A DNA stretch of 64,000 nucleotides from Impatiens glandulifera (lineage: Eukaryota; Streptophyta; Magnoliopsida; Ericales; Balsaminaceae). A program made the translations under genes and the position numbers. The notes beneath the pieces are model-generated. The model was not told the origin of the DNA. It saw only the letters and a program-made list of their open reading frames with translations, and did not search any database. The stretch lies in NCBI RefSeq assembly GCF_907164915.1, contig NC_061869.1:10465721-10529720 (forward strand). Reading direction: 5' to 3'. Of the stretch, positions 9,926-22,130 are shown piece after piece (position 1 is the first letter of the stretch; the number at the start of each line of letters is the position of its first letter).

Positions 9926-10300
9926 GTAAGCACGGGAGGCCATATAATGGAATTGGCTCGATCTTATTTGTGGGTAAAAGAGGGAGAATAATATATATAT
10001 AATTTTATTATTATTATTATTTTATATAAATAATTAATAAATAAATATATATATATATATATAATTATTTGATGATTAAATAAAATTATATAATAAAATG
10101 AGAAAAAAATAAAAATGAAAATATAGAAAAAAAAGTTAATAAATTTTTTTAAAAAAAATTAATGTTTAAAAAAAATAAATTATAAGTTTAAAAGTTAGAA
10201 GCAGTTAGAAAAAAAATTAAGTTTAGACACAAAATATATTTAATTACATCAGATTATTAAACATGTTATTTGGATTAATTGTGTATGAGAATTAAAGCTC
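9046..10300. repeat. 3' flank of copy 4, duplicated at 27.97-29.3 kb, with (TA)n array
   Basis: Homologous to the region after copy 6 (about 27970-29300). The pairs include GAAGAACA.GACCA, GCATATATTGTTAATTTTTCATATCTTGTTG, CATACCATGGATCGATCTATTGTC and TTTATTATGTGT.ATCTATA. It holds an uninterrupted (TA)n tract at about 9847-9922, matched by a shorter one at 28848-28898. No gene. Confidence 0.75.
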
Positions 10301-10309
10301 GGTTTGATT

Positions 10310-10990
10310 TCAGTTAATGGTATTCATCGGTTCGTTTTTGAGTTATTCGAGTTTTCGGTTCGGGTTTTTCGAATTTTTATTTTTTTAAGCAAATTCGAAA
10401 ACCATACCGATTTGAATAAATTCGAATTCGATTTATTCAAATTCGGTGAATTCAAATTCGGTTTAGACCAAATAAAGAACATCACATACCTATAATTTTT
10501 TTTAAAGAATTAACAAAATAAATAAGTTGTTAAAAATATCTTATTTACTTAAATTATAAAAAAAATATAAATCACGCAAACTTAGCTTAGTGACTAACAC
10601 CAATATATATTCGACAATTGAACGACGAAAGTAAAACAGTGTCGACGACGACAATATATGGCGGTTGAAAGGTGTGGACAACTAGAGAAAGGGGAAAATG
10701 AATGAGAGATTATGGATTTAATTTAGGGATATAGTAGGAGGCCCGTAATAATTTAATAAATAATATGTAATAAGTTATATAATATATAATAAAAATAAAT
10801 AATAAAATTGAATTCGGTTTTCGGTTTGGTTTTCGAGTTGAAACCTAAACTCAAAAATCAAACCGAAAACCGTATTTGAATTCGAATCGGTTTAAAATTC
10901 GATTCGAAAACCGAAAATGTAATTCGAATTCGGTGAATTCGAATTCGGTCGAATATTCGGTTCAGACCAAATATTGAACACCCCTATTTT
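10310..10990. mobile_element. Two GAATTC-rich inverted-repeat elements
   Basis: The first (about 10315-10485) starts TATTCATCGGTTCGTTTTTGAG and ends GGTTTAGACCAAATAAAGAACATCA. The second (about 10805-10985) is nearly identical to 7320-7500 and ends GACCAAATATTGAACACCCCTA. Both belong to the family of the MITE at 7041. Whether they are two elements or one split by about 320 bases is unresolved. Confidence 0.5.
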
Positions 10991-10999
10991 CAGCAACAA

Positions 11000-12240
11000 T
11001 AAAAAAACATCGATTAATTTGGTTGCGACCTTGTTTGATTCCAATAGAAAGAGCAGAACAAATGAGACTATAATTACCATTTAATAATAAAAATTATGAT
11101 GGGTGATTTTTTTTAGAACAATAGAGATTTATATAATGATAAAATATGTAAATTTTTAAATATATATTATTTTTATAAATTTAGTAATGTAATTGATGAA
11201 AAATAGAATAAACATATATTAAGTATATATTAAGTTAAAGTAAATTAAGGATATGAGAACATACCAATAACGTTTAAAAACGGTCAACATCTTGAAACGT
11301 CTATTCGACTCAATATTTTTCCCTCATAACTTATCATCCTCTCGAATTCCGAGTGGGTTGAGGAACCAAAATGATAGGTTAAACAAGTAATTTAATGTCG
11401 ATTTTATTAAATCTCATTACTTACATTCCTCTCAAACCTCGTAAAACGAAACGAGAGTACGACTTCCTCGGAAGTCGTTCCGTATAAAATGAAGTGAAGA
11501 ACCGAAATATGATTAATGATAACGATTAGACTAGTTTTGACTTTTTAGAATCGCCATTCAATTTTCTCTTTAAGAAATCGGGAAAATAAAATATTGAGCG
11601 TTTTCGAACGCAAATAAAAGAGATTTAGATCAAGGTTTAGGGTTTAGTTACACGTGAAAAATGACTGCAACGTTTGTTTTTTGTTCCCATCAAATGATGG
11701 TCTCTATTATAAAGTTTTAGTAATTTTATACAAAATATTTGTTTTGCACATCATTTATTTATTCCACCACTTCATTTCGATTGGAGATTGGTTGGTCATG
11801 AGTTTGATTCATTCTATCCCTATTTTGTTTATGGCATAGTGGCAAAGAAGGCTGTCTTTGTCTTTCTTGTGAATGATCCAAACCTGCTATAGCCTAGTCT
11901 AACAATACAATCATCAACAAACAAAATATATACCAAATTTGGATTTCTACAACTAAACACAAGAACAGTAATATATAAATGATCAACAATATTAGAGGAA
12001 CATATTGCAATCACCAATCCATCCTTTCATCAAAACTGCGGTTAGATTTTACAAAACAATCCAATGAATACATTCAAACTTCAAAATCTTATAAATCATT
12101 TTAAATCTCAAATCTATCGTTCATAAACGCCCTCGATCGCACACTCTAACTTGTCTATATACCTTAAGCCTTTGATCACAGTATGTCCATTTTCTTAATT
12201 TTGTTTTGTATGCTTACATAACTTAGACTGTCCATTTCTT
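11000..12240. other. Intergenic, unassigned
   Basis: No supported gene. The stretch 11250-11640 is somewhat less AT-rich and looks like decayed repeat DNA. A 62-residue minus frame at 11829-12017 contains FVDD, faintly like a reverse transcriptase box, but without other motifs. Confidence 0.4.
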
Positions 12241-12740
12241 ATCCACCCATGTTTTAAACAATTTTCCCAAAATACTCACTTTTACATCTTCTTTTTCAAA
12301 ATACCCACTTTCACCCTCTAAACATATTAATAACCTTACTAATTACCGTTCTTTCTCTAAACCTATTAATTATCCATCTATTTAAACTAATTAATTACTT
12401 TATTTTATAAATATAAAATATATATAATTAAAATTAATAATACTTAATTAAACAATTTAAATAAAATTTAAATATAATATATTAAAATAACACACTTATT
12501 TTGTTCTTACTTAAATTTATAAATATGATATATATAATTAAAACTAAAAATACTATATTAAATAATTCAAATAAATATTATAAATTAAAATAAAATAGTA
12601 TACACTAAAATAAAAATACATTATATAAATTTTAAGATAAAATAAATTACAAACATTAAAATAAAATACATTAAATAAAAATAAAAATAAAATACTTTAT
12701 CTGAAAATAATATATATAATAAATAGAAAATAAAAATTAT
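12240..12740 (+). repeat. Repeat arm, inverted copy at 29.69-30.08 kb
   Basis: Segments such as ACCTATTAATTATCCATCTATTTAAACT, TAATTACTTTATTTTATAAATATAAAATATATATAATTA and the flanking T/A-rich sequence are the reverse complement of 29930-30080. The copy here lies just left of the shared block 12745-13010; the inverted copy lies just right of the matching block at 29375-29620. This suggests two arms of one transposon family, each locus keeping only one arm. Confidence 0.5.
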
Positions 12741-12744
12741 GACA

Positions 12745-13012
12745 AAATTCTTTATATAGAAAATAAAAATTTATACAGAGATTTTTGTTATTATGAAAAA
12801 TAAAATACATATAATTTTTCATGGCCGGTTGTTTGACATTCTACATATATGGAAATAGTATATTAAATCATGCCACAATTTATCAAACACTTCGTAAAAT
12901 TTAGAAATACAAGTTTAATTCAAATCTTAATCAAGTATATTGGACGTTTTAACTCGTAAATAATTAAAAAATGTATGGTGTTCTCTCGTTACAGATGAAG
13001 ACACAAAGAAAC
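12745..13012. repeat. Block duplicated at 29370-29640
   Basis: Shared runs include GAAAATAAAAATTTATA.AGAGATTTTT, GGTTGTTTGA.ATTCTACATAT, AAGTATATT..ACGTTTTAACT.GTAAATAATTAAAAAAT and CAGATGAAGACAC.AAGAAA. It is the distal edge of the duplicated peptide-array block. No gene. Confidence 0.7.
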
Positions 13013-14305
13013 AAAAAGTGTGTTAAAAATTTACATCTCAATTTATAATATCAAAATATTTATTTTGACTTATTTTTGTATAAATAAAGTCAAAATAATT
13101 AACCTTATGGTCAAAAACCAATTAAAACAATTAATTTGGCTAATTATTGTGATAATTAAAGCCAAATTAATTAAGAAAATGATCAAAATAATAAAAATAA
13201 AATTATTTAAGATAAATGTTGTATTCATTTATTTTAAAATAATTTTATAAAAATTCAAGGAAAAAAATAAATAAATTTAATGAATTGTTATATCCATTTC
13301 ATCTAAACATATTATTTAAATCCTAAAAATATAAATAAAAATATATATATATATATAATAAATTGATAAATTATTTTCTATATTTATTTTAATATTTTGT
13401 GTATTTGAAAAGATTAAAAATAAAGCTAAAATGGTGAAAGAAATATCAATTTTAAACAAATCTTTAAGGTTTTAATAAAAACAAATATGTAACCGGGTGT
13501 AGCCGACAAATTCAGTGCAGCAGAAACTGCGTCCATCAGATGGACGTTGGAAATACATCCAATGCCCAAAAGAAATTCACGTAGTCGGTTGTAACCAAGG
13601 AGACGCGCATCTGGGGCCAAAGCGGATCAAGAGACGGTCGTTAGCTGAAACGCTAACGGGCCGCTCAAACGCCACGACATCGAGACGGAATGCGCCTTTA
13701 CATCAAAACGATGATGTTTCACCCTGTGATTGTCTTCTTCGTCGTGACGCCGGCGCGCATAAGAACAGTCGCTAACGGACCGCTGAAACGACGTCTTGGA
13801 TCTTCAAGTCAAAGTGGAACTACTCTGTTAGTCCATCATTTTGGCTGATTCAAAGCCTAATATGATCACCCTACAATGGTGATCATTCTCCCCTACAAAT
13901 ATAGAGATGAATCACCATACTCCGGTCACTTAAGCCAAGAACAGTTAAAATGTTAAAATACCATTAATGGTATTTAGCTGATTCAGACCACTAGGCTTCC
14001 CCAACCAACCTAGAATGAGTATAAATACCCCCTTCCACTCATTCCGAAGTCAACGTGCCAACACTTCTCCTCAAATCAAAATAAATTGAAATTCGTCATT
14101 AAAGCTTCAAAGTTTCGGATTTTTCGAATTTTCCGTTTAAGGCCATCAAGCTTGGATCTGTGCATCTAGAAAGTTTCTATTAGGATCAAGGAGTGTTCTT
14201 CCATCCTTGGTAAGGTTCCAATCAACCTTTAATTCATACTTATAGTTTGAATTTAAAATTTTTATATATTATATTGCATAAGCTTGTATGTTTGTTGTTT
14301 ATAGT
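13013..14305 (+). other. Unassigned interval with promoter-like segment
   Basis: 13013-13430 is AT-rich and empty. From about 13490 base composition becomes more balanced. A TATA-like GAGTATAAATACCC at about 14017-14030 is followed by a C-rich leader and then a possible 5' splice site (CCTTGGTAAGG, near 14205-14215). The CACTA element begins 90 bases later. It could be the 5' end of a lost gene or an LTR promoter; I found no coding continuation on the far side (24205 onwards). Confidence 0.35.
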
Positions 14306-14489
14306 CACTGGTAAAAAAGTGGTCAAAACCGAGAGTGAAAACTCTCGGTTTTGACCCTACAACTTTCGGTATAGACCAAAATCCGAGAGTTAAGGTAATT
14401 GTCGTCATCCCTCGGTATTGACTCCGTCGTTAAAAATAATTGTGCGTTTACCGAAGGATATCCTATAGTTCTCGGGTTTTCTTCAAATG

Positions 14490-14995
14490 AGAAAAACCGA
14501 GAGTTATTAGCTTAACCTTCGGTTTTTCCCTATAAAGAAAAACCGAGAGTTATTGAATTAACCTTCGGTTTTACCTTTGAAGAAAAACCGAGAGTTATTA
14601 GCTTAACCTTCGGTTTTCCCTTTGAAGAAAACCCGAGAGTTATTAGCTTAACCTTCGGTTTTTTCCTTTAAAGAAAAACCGAGAGTTATTAGCTTAACCT
14701 TCGGTTTTTCCCTTTAAAGAAAAACCGAGAGTTATTAGTTTAACCTTCGGTTTTTCCCTTTAAAGAAAACCGAGAGTTATTAGCTTAACCTTCGGTTTTT
14801 CCCTTTAAAGAAAAACCGAGAGTTATTAGCCTAACCTTCGGTTTTCCCTTTAAAGAAAAACCGAGAGTTATTAGCTTAACCTTCGGTTTTTTCCTTTAAA
14901 GAAAAACCGAGAGTTATTAAACCTTCGGTTTTTCCCTTTAAAGAAAAACCGAAAGCTTCCATTTAACTTTCGGTTTTTCTCTAAAAAATTTACAA
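14490..14995. repeat. Left subterminal tandem array of CACTA-1
   Basis: About eleven units of roughly 45 bases, each reading AACCGAGAGTTATTAGCTTA then ACCTTCGGTTTTTCCCTTTAAAG. Each unit has CCGAGAG and CTTCGG in opposing orientation, so a unit can fold into a short hairpin. These are typical subterminal binding repeats of CACTA transposons; the exact protein contact is inferred. Confidence 0.85.
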
Positions 14996-15223
14996 AATAG
15001 CCCTATTGTTTTGTGCTCAACCGAAACCGAAACCTAAACCTGTTCAGCCAAATCAATTCATAAAACAAAATCATCATTCCAAAATTCTCAAATCAATCAT
15101 CCCAACAACATGTTTTACATTAAACCATTAAACATATTCAATCAATTCATATAGTCGAAACGTCTTAGAACTAGCTGGTGGGGGGAGGGGGGGTTGATAT
15201 TGCCGCATAAACATTTCAAAACT

Positions 15224-16951
15224 CTATAATCTTGCATTCAATTCTAACCTTTCCTTCTCCTGTTTTGCACTTTCCCTATCCATTCTTGAAATCAATTCTA
15301 CCTTTTCCGCTTGGATTTGATTAATCGTTTGAGTTTTTTCTTCATCCCTTTTCTTCAATTCCTCAAGTTCCATCGCCATTCTTTGATTCTCCTCAAACAA
15401 TCGATCAGTGGCTCGTTGAGAATTGTTAGAACTTCGTAGATCCTGACGAAAGTGTGTGGGTCGGACGCCTGATCCCATACCGAATACTCCCCCATGTTTT
15501 TGGCGTCCGAATACTCTCTCCGTCAACTCAAAGTCTGATATTTCTGGTTCGTTACTTAGAACTTCCTTCATCTCAACCTGCAAATTTGTAATAATTTGTC
15601 AATTATATAATAATTTATAAACTAGTTATAAGTAATTTATTTAAATTCAATTCACTTACAATTTTCTCTTGCATGCGTTCGTCCGGGACGGGAGTTGGGT
15701 TTTCTTTTGTCGGCTTTGGGGTACGGGTCCTCTTGAACACTTCAACGACAGATGGAGCCCGTCCCATTTCAATCGCCTGTTGAAAAAAAAATATATATAA
15801 CTCATAACAATCTTTATATTAAGTTATTACAAATAATGTACTTACCAACTCTTCTTCAATTTGAGCAAACGGTCTACTTCCCGTATGATGCGGGAATTTC
15901 AGCTGCTTTCTGTAGCTATATTTGTGCTACTATTTTCTGAAATTCAAATAAAAAAATTGAAGTTAGAATAACTAATATCATATTTTATTTTAATTATGAA
16001 ACCGTACCTTAAATTTCTCCGTAAAGAAATGGTTGCGACACACAAACTCCCAATCATCTCGATCGTAGTCTGGTGGAGGATTGGCAAGTACCGCGGCCTC
16101 GTCTCCTTTATGGACGCGGATATATTCCTTGTACAAATCTGAGCGCCATCTATCCCATATCTGTTTGACGTGTCCCATTCCGGTCTTTCGAAAAGAATCA
16201 ATAGGACCATTAGTAGCCTCGAACGGATCCTGAAAATAAAAACATTCAAATATTTTAAAATAATTATTGAATGATCAATGTATAATTAATTAATCTTTAC
16301 CTTCACGGCAGTCCAAATGTAATCCAATTGGTCAGCACTTAATGCCTTCCACTTTAAAAGACGGTGCGAGACGGCTGAGAGATCCCGCACAACCGACCCC
16401 ACATGTCTAGACCACCTTGTTCTTCCAACGTCAACACCGCCCGGCCTCCCATCTACCTCTCTAAAAGTTAGAGGAATCCTTGTCCCCACTGGTCTCTTAG
16501 ATAACGCAATATTCTTGTTTTTCCCTCGTCTCTTGCGGGCACAAGATTCTTCAAAATAGATCAAATTCATAATCAGATATGTGAATCAATTCAAACTATA
16601 ACTAATTGTAAACAAGTTACCTGTCGATGATGGGTCGGGAGTGGATCCATGCTCCTCCTCTTCATCCTCGTCCTGAGGCTCCTCGTGACCCTCGTCGTCA
16701 GCCTCATCGTCGTCATCCCCCACATCAGCAAGCGTACTCTCTACAAACTCTTCTGCCTCAGCAGCCTCAACATCCTCGTCTGCTGGGGGAGCAGTAGCTA
16801 TCGGGACTACAGCAATAGGTGGTGGATCTCTAGTAGACGATTCTCGGAGCCTTAAGTTTTCTGATTGTGCAATGAGGTTCTGGTACGGCTTTAAGAGTTT
16901 GCTGGGTGTTTTCCTCATACTCCACCAAGGTTCTTTACTACCTTTAGACAT
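15224..16951 (-). pseudogene. CACTA second gene, plant Ptta/En/Spm transposase family
   Basis: Coding exons on minus: about 16951-16622 (starts MSKGSKEPWWSMRKTP; then an acidic Asp/Glu-rich region), 16570-16286 (RTWSRHVGSVVRDLSAVSH-like block with KWKALSADQLDYIW), about 16235-15990 (W..DLY.EYIR and DWEFVCRNHFFTEKFK) and 15583-15224 (Glu/Lys-rich coiled coil). This order matches the Transposase_24 type protein found beside TNP2 in plant CACTA elements, thought to bind subterminal repeats. The same gene is present in CACTA-2 (59457-61208). I did not verify every splice junction, so integrity is uncertain; the partner transposase is dead. Confidence 0.65.
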
Positions 16952-17056
16952 TCTTAATGCATACCATTAATAAATGAGCGAATAATTGAAATAAAGTAGT
17001 AATAAGAAATAATATAAAGTAAAAAACATATAATCTACCTAATTAATTAATCTGAT

Positions 17057-19520
17057 CTATATATTTGTAAACCGCGGTTTTATTTTTATCACAATCTTCC
17101 AACCGGGTCGGGCTGACATATCAAGGGCGTAGAAGACTTGTTTTGCTTGACTCGCCAATATATACGGGTCTTGACTTTGAGTTTTTAAAATTCGGTTTAC
17201 ATTTATACTTACGAAGCCATATTTATCCACTTTCACTCCTAGTTCCCCCGAGTGTGTATCAAACCACTTACACTTGAATAAAACAACTCGTTTGTGAGAA
17301 AAGTATTGCACTTCGATTATATCTGTTAAAACTCCGTAGTATGACATAGTTTCAAACCCATTGAACCCTTCAACAACCACCCCACTATTTTGAGTTGTCA
17401 AACCTTCGTCGTGTTTTTCTGTACAGAATTTGTATCCGTTTACTTTACACCAAACATACATAGACGAGTACATACTTGGACCTTCTCCTAAGATCTTGAG
17501 GTTTCTTGATATGTCGTTAAATTCGGTTAATTGAGCAACCTATACATACATTTACCCGACATGTAGTTGTTAAAATAAATATAAAGAGTTAGAATATATG
17601 GTTTATAATTAACTCACTCTATGCTTGAAATATGCGGCAAACGTTTCTCCACGAGACACGTTGTTATTGCAATACTGCATGTAATCTCTGCAAATAGATC
17701 GAATATTAAATAGCATACTCTTTAATGCTAATTAATAACAGCAACATAGAATCTTACATGTAAAAAGGTTCAGCTTCGGGGCAATTTTTCAAAATGTATG
17801 AATGAGCTGTCACTCGATCGATATAATCCAAGTTGTATATTTTTCCTTTAGATAGGTCTTCCAACGATGAAAATATAGAAATGCCCGAGATTTCAGTTTG
17901 TGCATTTTCTTGCTCTTCTTCCTCCATATACCTGGCACATAAACTAATACTCTCATTTACAAGATAGCTCTCGCTTATAGAGGCTTCTGGGTGGTTATTA
18001 TTCCGCAAATATCTTTTCATTGTACCCATGTAATGTTCAAACGGATACATCCATCGATACTGAACAGGTCCCCCAAGCAAAGCCTCAAATGACAAGTGAA
18101 CCGGGAGATGCATCATGATGTCGAAAATTGACGGCGGAAAAATCATTTCAAATTTGCAAAGTGTCAATGTAATATCCATGTACAATTGTTCGAGGTCCGC
18201 TTGAATCAACTCTTTGAAACACAACAACCGAAAGAACCGAGACAAATTTACTAACACATCATACACATTATCTGAAAGTAATCCACGGGTTGCTAAAGGA
18301 ATAAGATATTCCAACAAAATGTGACAATCATGACTCTTTAATCCCGAAATCTTTTTCTCTTCCAAATTTACACAACCACTGATATTTGAGCAAAAACCAT
18401 CAGGCAACTTGAGATCTTTCAAGAATTTCCAAAAACGTTTTTTATTATCGGATGTCAAAGTGAAAGGCGCTTCTGGATAATGAACCACTCCTTCATCATT
18501 TATAGGATGTAACCATGATTTTATGCCTAATAGTTGTAAGTCTTTACGCGCTTTAGGACCATCCTTCGTCTTCTCTTTCACATTCATTATTGTTCCCAAC
18601 ACGCTATCACAAATATTTTTCTCAATATGCATCACATCCATATTTTTCTCAATATGTTTCTCTCGAACTGTCCCACTTGTTTGGTCGACTTTCTATCTTG
18701 AAATACCACAAACTTTACAAGAATCTTCATTTTTGTCGTCCTTCCAAAATAGCATACAGTTGTTCTTACATGCGTCTATCTTGTCATACTTAAGCCCGAT
18801 ATCAGTAATGAATTTTTTACTTTCGTAGTAGGAGTTTGGCAATTGAGCGTCAATCGGTAATATGTAGTCTTTAAGTAGACACAACAATATATCGAACGAA
18901 GAATTTGTCCATTGACAGACATTCTTTATGTGAAGTAGTTTCAATAGTGCCGATGATTTCGTTATTCGAGCACCTTCATACAATGGCCGTTTGGAATCAT
19001 CAAGCAATTTATAAAATCTCTGCGCATCTTCGACTGGTTCATGGTTGTTCGAGACATCATTAACGTTGGAGAACATATCGTTTATGAAATTGTGCATATA
19101 ATGTTCTTCATTGACCTCTTCGTTAACTGTATTATTCGTCTCCGTTCTCGGATCGTTGAATTCTAGCACGGCATCCTCTGACTGATCATCATCATCATCA
19201 TTGTAGTCATCGGCATCTTCATCGACATCGTCATTAACCACTTGAGTAGTACGTCTTTTTTCTCCATGACAATACCAGTACTCATAATGCACATTTATTC
19301 CATAAATGATGAGGTGAGTCTTCACTTCGTCTATTTCCAGAAACGGCATGTTCAAGCATTTCACGCAAGGACATTTCACTGTTTGTCGGGATGTACTCCT
19401 AACAGCAAACTCGAGGAATTTGTCAACACCTTCCTCGTAATCTGGATGATCTCGACGTAAGGTCATCCATCTTTTATCGGGTACTTCCATCTTTCTAATA
19501 AAATGGAAAACAACCCACAT
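17057..19520 (-). pseudogene. TNP2-type CACTA transposase, internally deleted
   Basis: The N-terminal part (19520-18693) has the transposase-associated domain: RWMTLRRDHPDYEEGVDKFL and CPCVKC, an acidic insert, then CKVCGISR. Next comes TAG at 18691-18693 where a sister element has Trp. About 13 codons later the sequence jumps to HIEKNMDVMHIEKN. Compared with CACTA-2, about 300 residues carrying the Transposase_21 core are missing. The C-terminal part (18641-17754) has the DUF4218-like region (GLKSHDCHILLEYLIPLATR). Spliced exons at 17687-17618 and 17539-17057 carry the DUF4216-like region (NGYKFCTEKHDEG..TQNSG; KCKWFD). The donor at 17754 (ATGTAAG) and donors/acceptors of the next exon are good. 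The product cannot be catalytic. Confidence 0.85.
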
Positions 19521-19559
19521 TATTATTTCCTTAACTTTGTCTAAATTAATTAGGATTAC

Positions 19560-20840
19560 ATAATGCTAACATAATTTCTAACTAATCTATCATTATCCAA
19601 CCAATAATCAATTTAATCTAACATTATCGAAGCCAAATTCCACCTAAACAAACAATATTTCATTCATATACATTTCAAACCTAATCTAACATTATTTCAT
19701 TAATGTACATTTCAACAATATCTAACATTATCCAAGCCAAATTCCACCTAAACAAACATTAATATGTCATTCATATACATTTCAAACCTAATCTAACATT
19801 ATCCAAACCAAATTCCACCTAAACAAACAATATTTCATCATAAACATTTCAATCCTAATCTAACCTAATCCAACCAATCTGGCACGGCAGTCCTCAATCT
19901 GGCCTAATTCAAATAACCAATCATTATTAATCTAACCAATTTTTTAAACTAATCAAACCTAGTCAAACACTATTTCAATCATACATAATTCAAACAATTT
20001 AATTACCAAATCTAACCAATTTAATTCAAACAATTTAATTACCAAACTTTTTTTAGCAGTTGTGGCGGCGACGGTGGAGAGGCGCGGAGACGGTGGAGGA
20101 GGCAGCTGAAGGTGGAATAACCTCGGCGATCTTCAAGAGACGGACGGTCCTAATCCAAAATCAGACAAAATCAAACCATGTAATGTAACTTAAATTCGAC
20201 ATGAATCCAACATTAATCAAACAATTTCACACCAAATCTAATAACCAAAATCAAATCTAATCCAAACAATTCAATTCTAACATAATCTCAATAACTATCA
20301 ATCAAACCAAATAACCAAACCTAAACCAAACTCAATATAAACAAATTTTTAACATTAATCAAACCTAATAACCAAACCTAAATCAAAATCAATAACCATT
20401 AATCAAACCAATTAACCATACATCAATCAAACCCAATATAAACCTATTGTTAACATTAATCAAACCAAAATCAAACCTTAATCAAACCAAAATCAAACAT
20501 AAATCAAACCAAAATCAAACCTCAATCAAACCTCAATCAAACCAAAATCAAACCAATCTTAACAATATTCTAAACAAAAATCAAACCTCATTCCAACCAA
20601 AATCAAACCAATCTAAACTAAGTCAAACAAAAATCAAACCATAATCCTAAATTAAACAAAATGTAACATAAATCAACCAAAATCCAACAAATCCAAACCA
20701 AATCTCACATATATAACATCAATCATTCAAACAGATTCAATCAGATTCAATAATAATATCAATAATTCCTAATTATAACAAATCCTAAAAACTAACCCTA
20801 AAATCTAACATATATAACACTAATATATATAAATAAACCT
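19560..20840. repeat. Degenerate CA-rich repeats 5' of the transposase gene
   Basis: Degenerate AATCAAACC/AAATCAAACC repeats are densest at 20200-20720; longer repeats (TCTAACATTATCCAAGCCAAATTCCACCTAAACAAACA) occur at 19620-19850. The 65-residue frame at 20447 is only this repeat translated. On the minus strand it is GGTTTGATT-rich and would be leader or intron of the transposase gene. Confidence 0.6.
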
Positions 20841-20854
20841 GAAATCCAAGAACT

Positions 20855-21110
20855 GACCTTCAATCGTCGGCGGAGGCTGGCTGAGGCGCGGCTGAGAGCG
20901 GCGGAGGCGCGGCGGCAGAACTTAAATCGGATCTGCGGCAGATCTTCGACCGGTGGCGGCTTCGTTTTCTATGGGGCGGCGTCGTCTTCTTCAGGATCGA
21001 AGGGTGTCGTCTTGGCGGAGGGTGTCGGCTGAGAGCGGCGTTGGCGAAGAGAAGCGGCGGGAGAGAGAGTAAGTCGAAGAAGAAAAAACGGGGAAGAAAG
21101 AAAGAAGGGT
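20855..21110 (-). promoter_or_regulatory. GC-rich leader region of CACTA-1 transposase
   Basis: A sharp GC- and purine-rich island (GGCGGAGGCTGGCTGAGGCGCGGCTGAGAGCGGCGGAGG) in AT-rich surroundings. A similar island (GGCGTGGAGGAGGCAGGCGGCTGCGGCGCGG) sits at about 23638-23720. Position upstream of the minus-strand genes suggests promoter/5' leader; a duplicated right end explains why there are two. Confidence 0.45.
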
Positions 21111-21129
21111 TTTTTTTAATTAAATAGTT

Positions 21130-22130
21130 GATTCCCGAGAGTTTTATGAAAACTCTCGGAATTTAAATATCCAAAACCGAGAGTTATAAGAAAACTCTCG
21201 GTTTTTGGATATTTAAATTCCGAGAGTTTTCAAAAAAACTCTCGGTTTTGATTATTTGTTTACATTTTTACTATTAAAATTAAATGCACAAAACCGAGAG
21301 GTTTTAGTAAATCTGTCGTATTTTATGCATATTTCCGAAAGTTATTTATTTAACTTTCGGTTTTAGAACATGACAAATTGTTAAATTATTTGGATTTTCA
21401 CTTTCTAATAACGTTGAACAACATTAATTTAACACATTTGATATCCTTAAAACATTTCTCAATCCATATGATAAAACATTACACAAATACATAGAATAAT
21501 CCTACATAAACATTCATATACACTTCTCTTTATGATCAAACACATTCTTGAACATTTTAACAATAAACAATCTAAAATTTTAAAATAAAACACACACTTG
21601 ATAATATTAGTTAGGAGTCTAGATTATAACCAAAAAAAACCAATTAATTTAACAATTTGGGACATATTAATTCCGAGAGTTAATCATACAACTCTCGGTT
21701 TTTATGGGTATTTCCGAAAGTTTTACTCAAAACTCTCGAAATTACCATGTCACAAATTGTTAAATTAATTGGTTCCTAATCTTCTAATAACTTTGAACAT
21801 TATTAATTTAACACATTTAATACCTTAACACATCACATAAGCCATATGATCAAACTTTATACACATTCATGTCATCATATATAAACACAAACATATAAAT
21901 ACACTTCTTTATATAATCAAACACAATCATAAACATTTTAACATTAAACACAATCTTAATTTTTAAAAAAAAACACACACTTTATTAGATTAATTAAAAT
22001 TTTAGATTGGAGTGTATCAAACAAATAATTTTCCAAATTATGATTTGGTAACACCGAAAGTTAAAAGTAAAACTTTCGGTTTTTTGCGTTTCACCGAAAG
22101 TTTTAAGGAAACCTCTCGGTTTAAACTAGG
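21130..22130. repeat. Inner subterminal motif cluster (CTCTCGG type)
   Basis: Paired CCGAGAGTT / AACTCTCGG motifs at about 21135-21250, 21290-21365, 21670-21740 and 22050-22125, separated by AT-rich spacers. The motif variant equals that of the left array (CCGAGAG) and differs from the CCGAAGG variant further right. Confidence 0.7.

Noticed and set aside
9742..9933. 63-residue minus frame rich in Tyr/Ile
   Set aside because: It is the (TA)n microsatellite in translation.
11829..12017. Possible copia-type reverse transcriptase fragment (FVDD)
   Set aside because: Only one four-residue resemblance; no neighbouring RT motifs on minus.
13515..13775. 86-residue frame in the GC-richer island
   Set aside because: No domain; overlapped by another frame on minus; composition explains the openness.
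14490..14995. CRISPR-like regular repeats (also 22130-22985)
   Set aside because: Plant nuclear context, no unique spacers, and inside CACTA termini: these are subterminal transposon repeats.
20447..20644. 65-residue Asn/Gln/Lys-rich frame
   Set aside because: Translation of the degenerate AATCAAACC repeat in CACTA-1.
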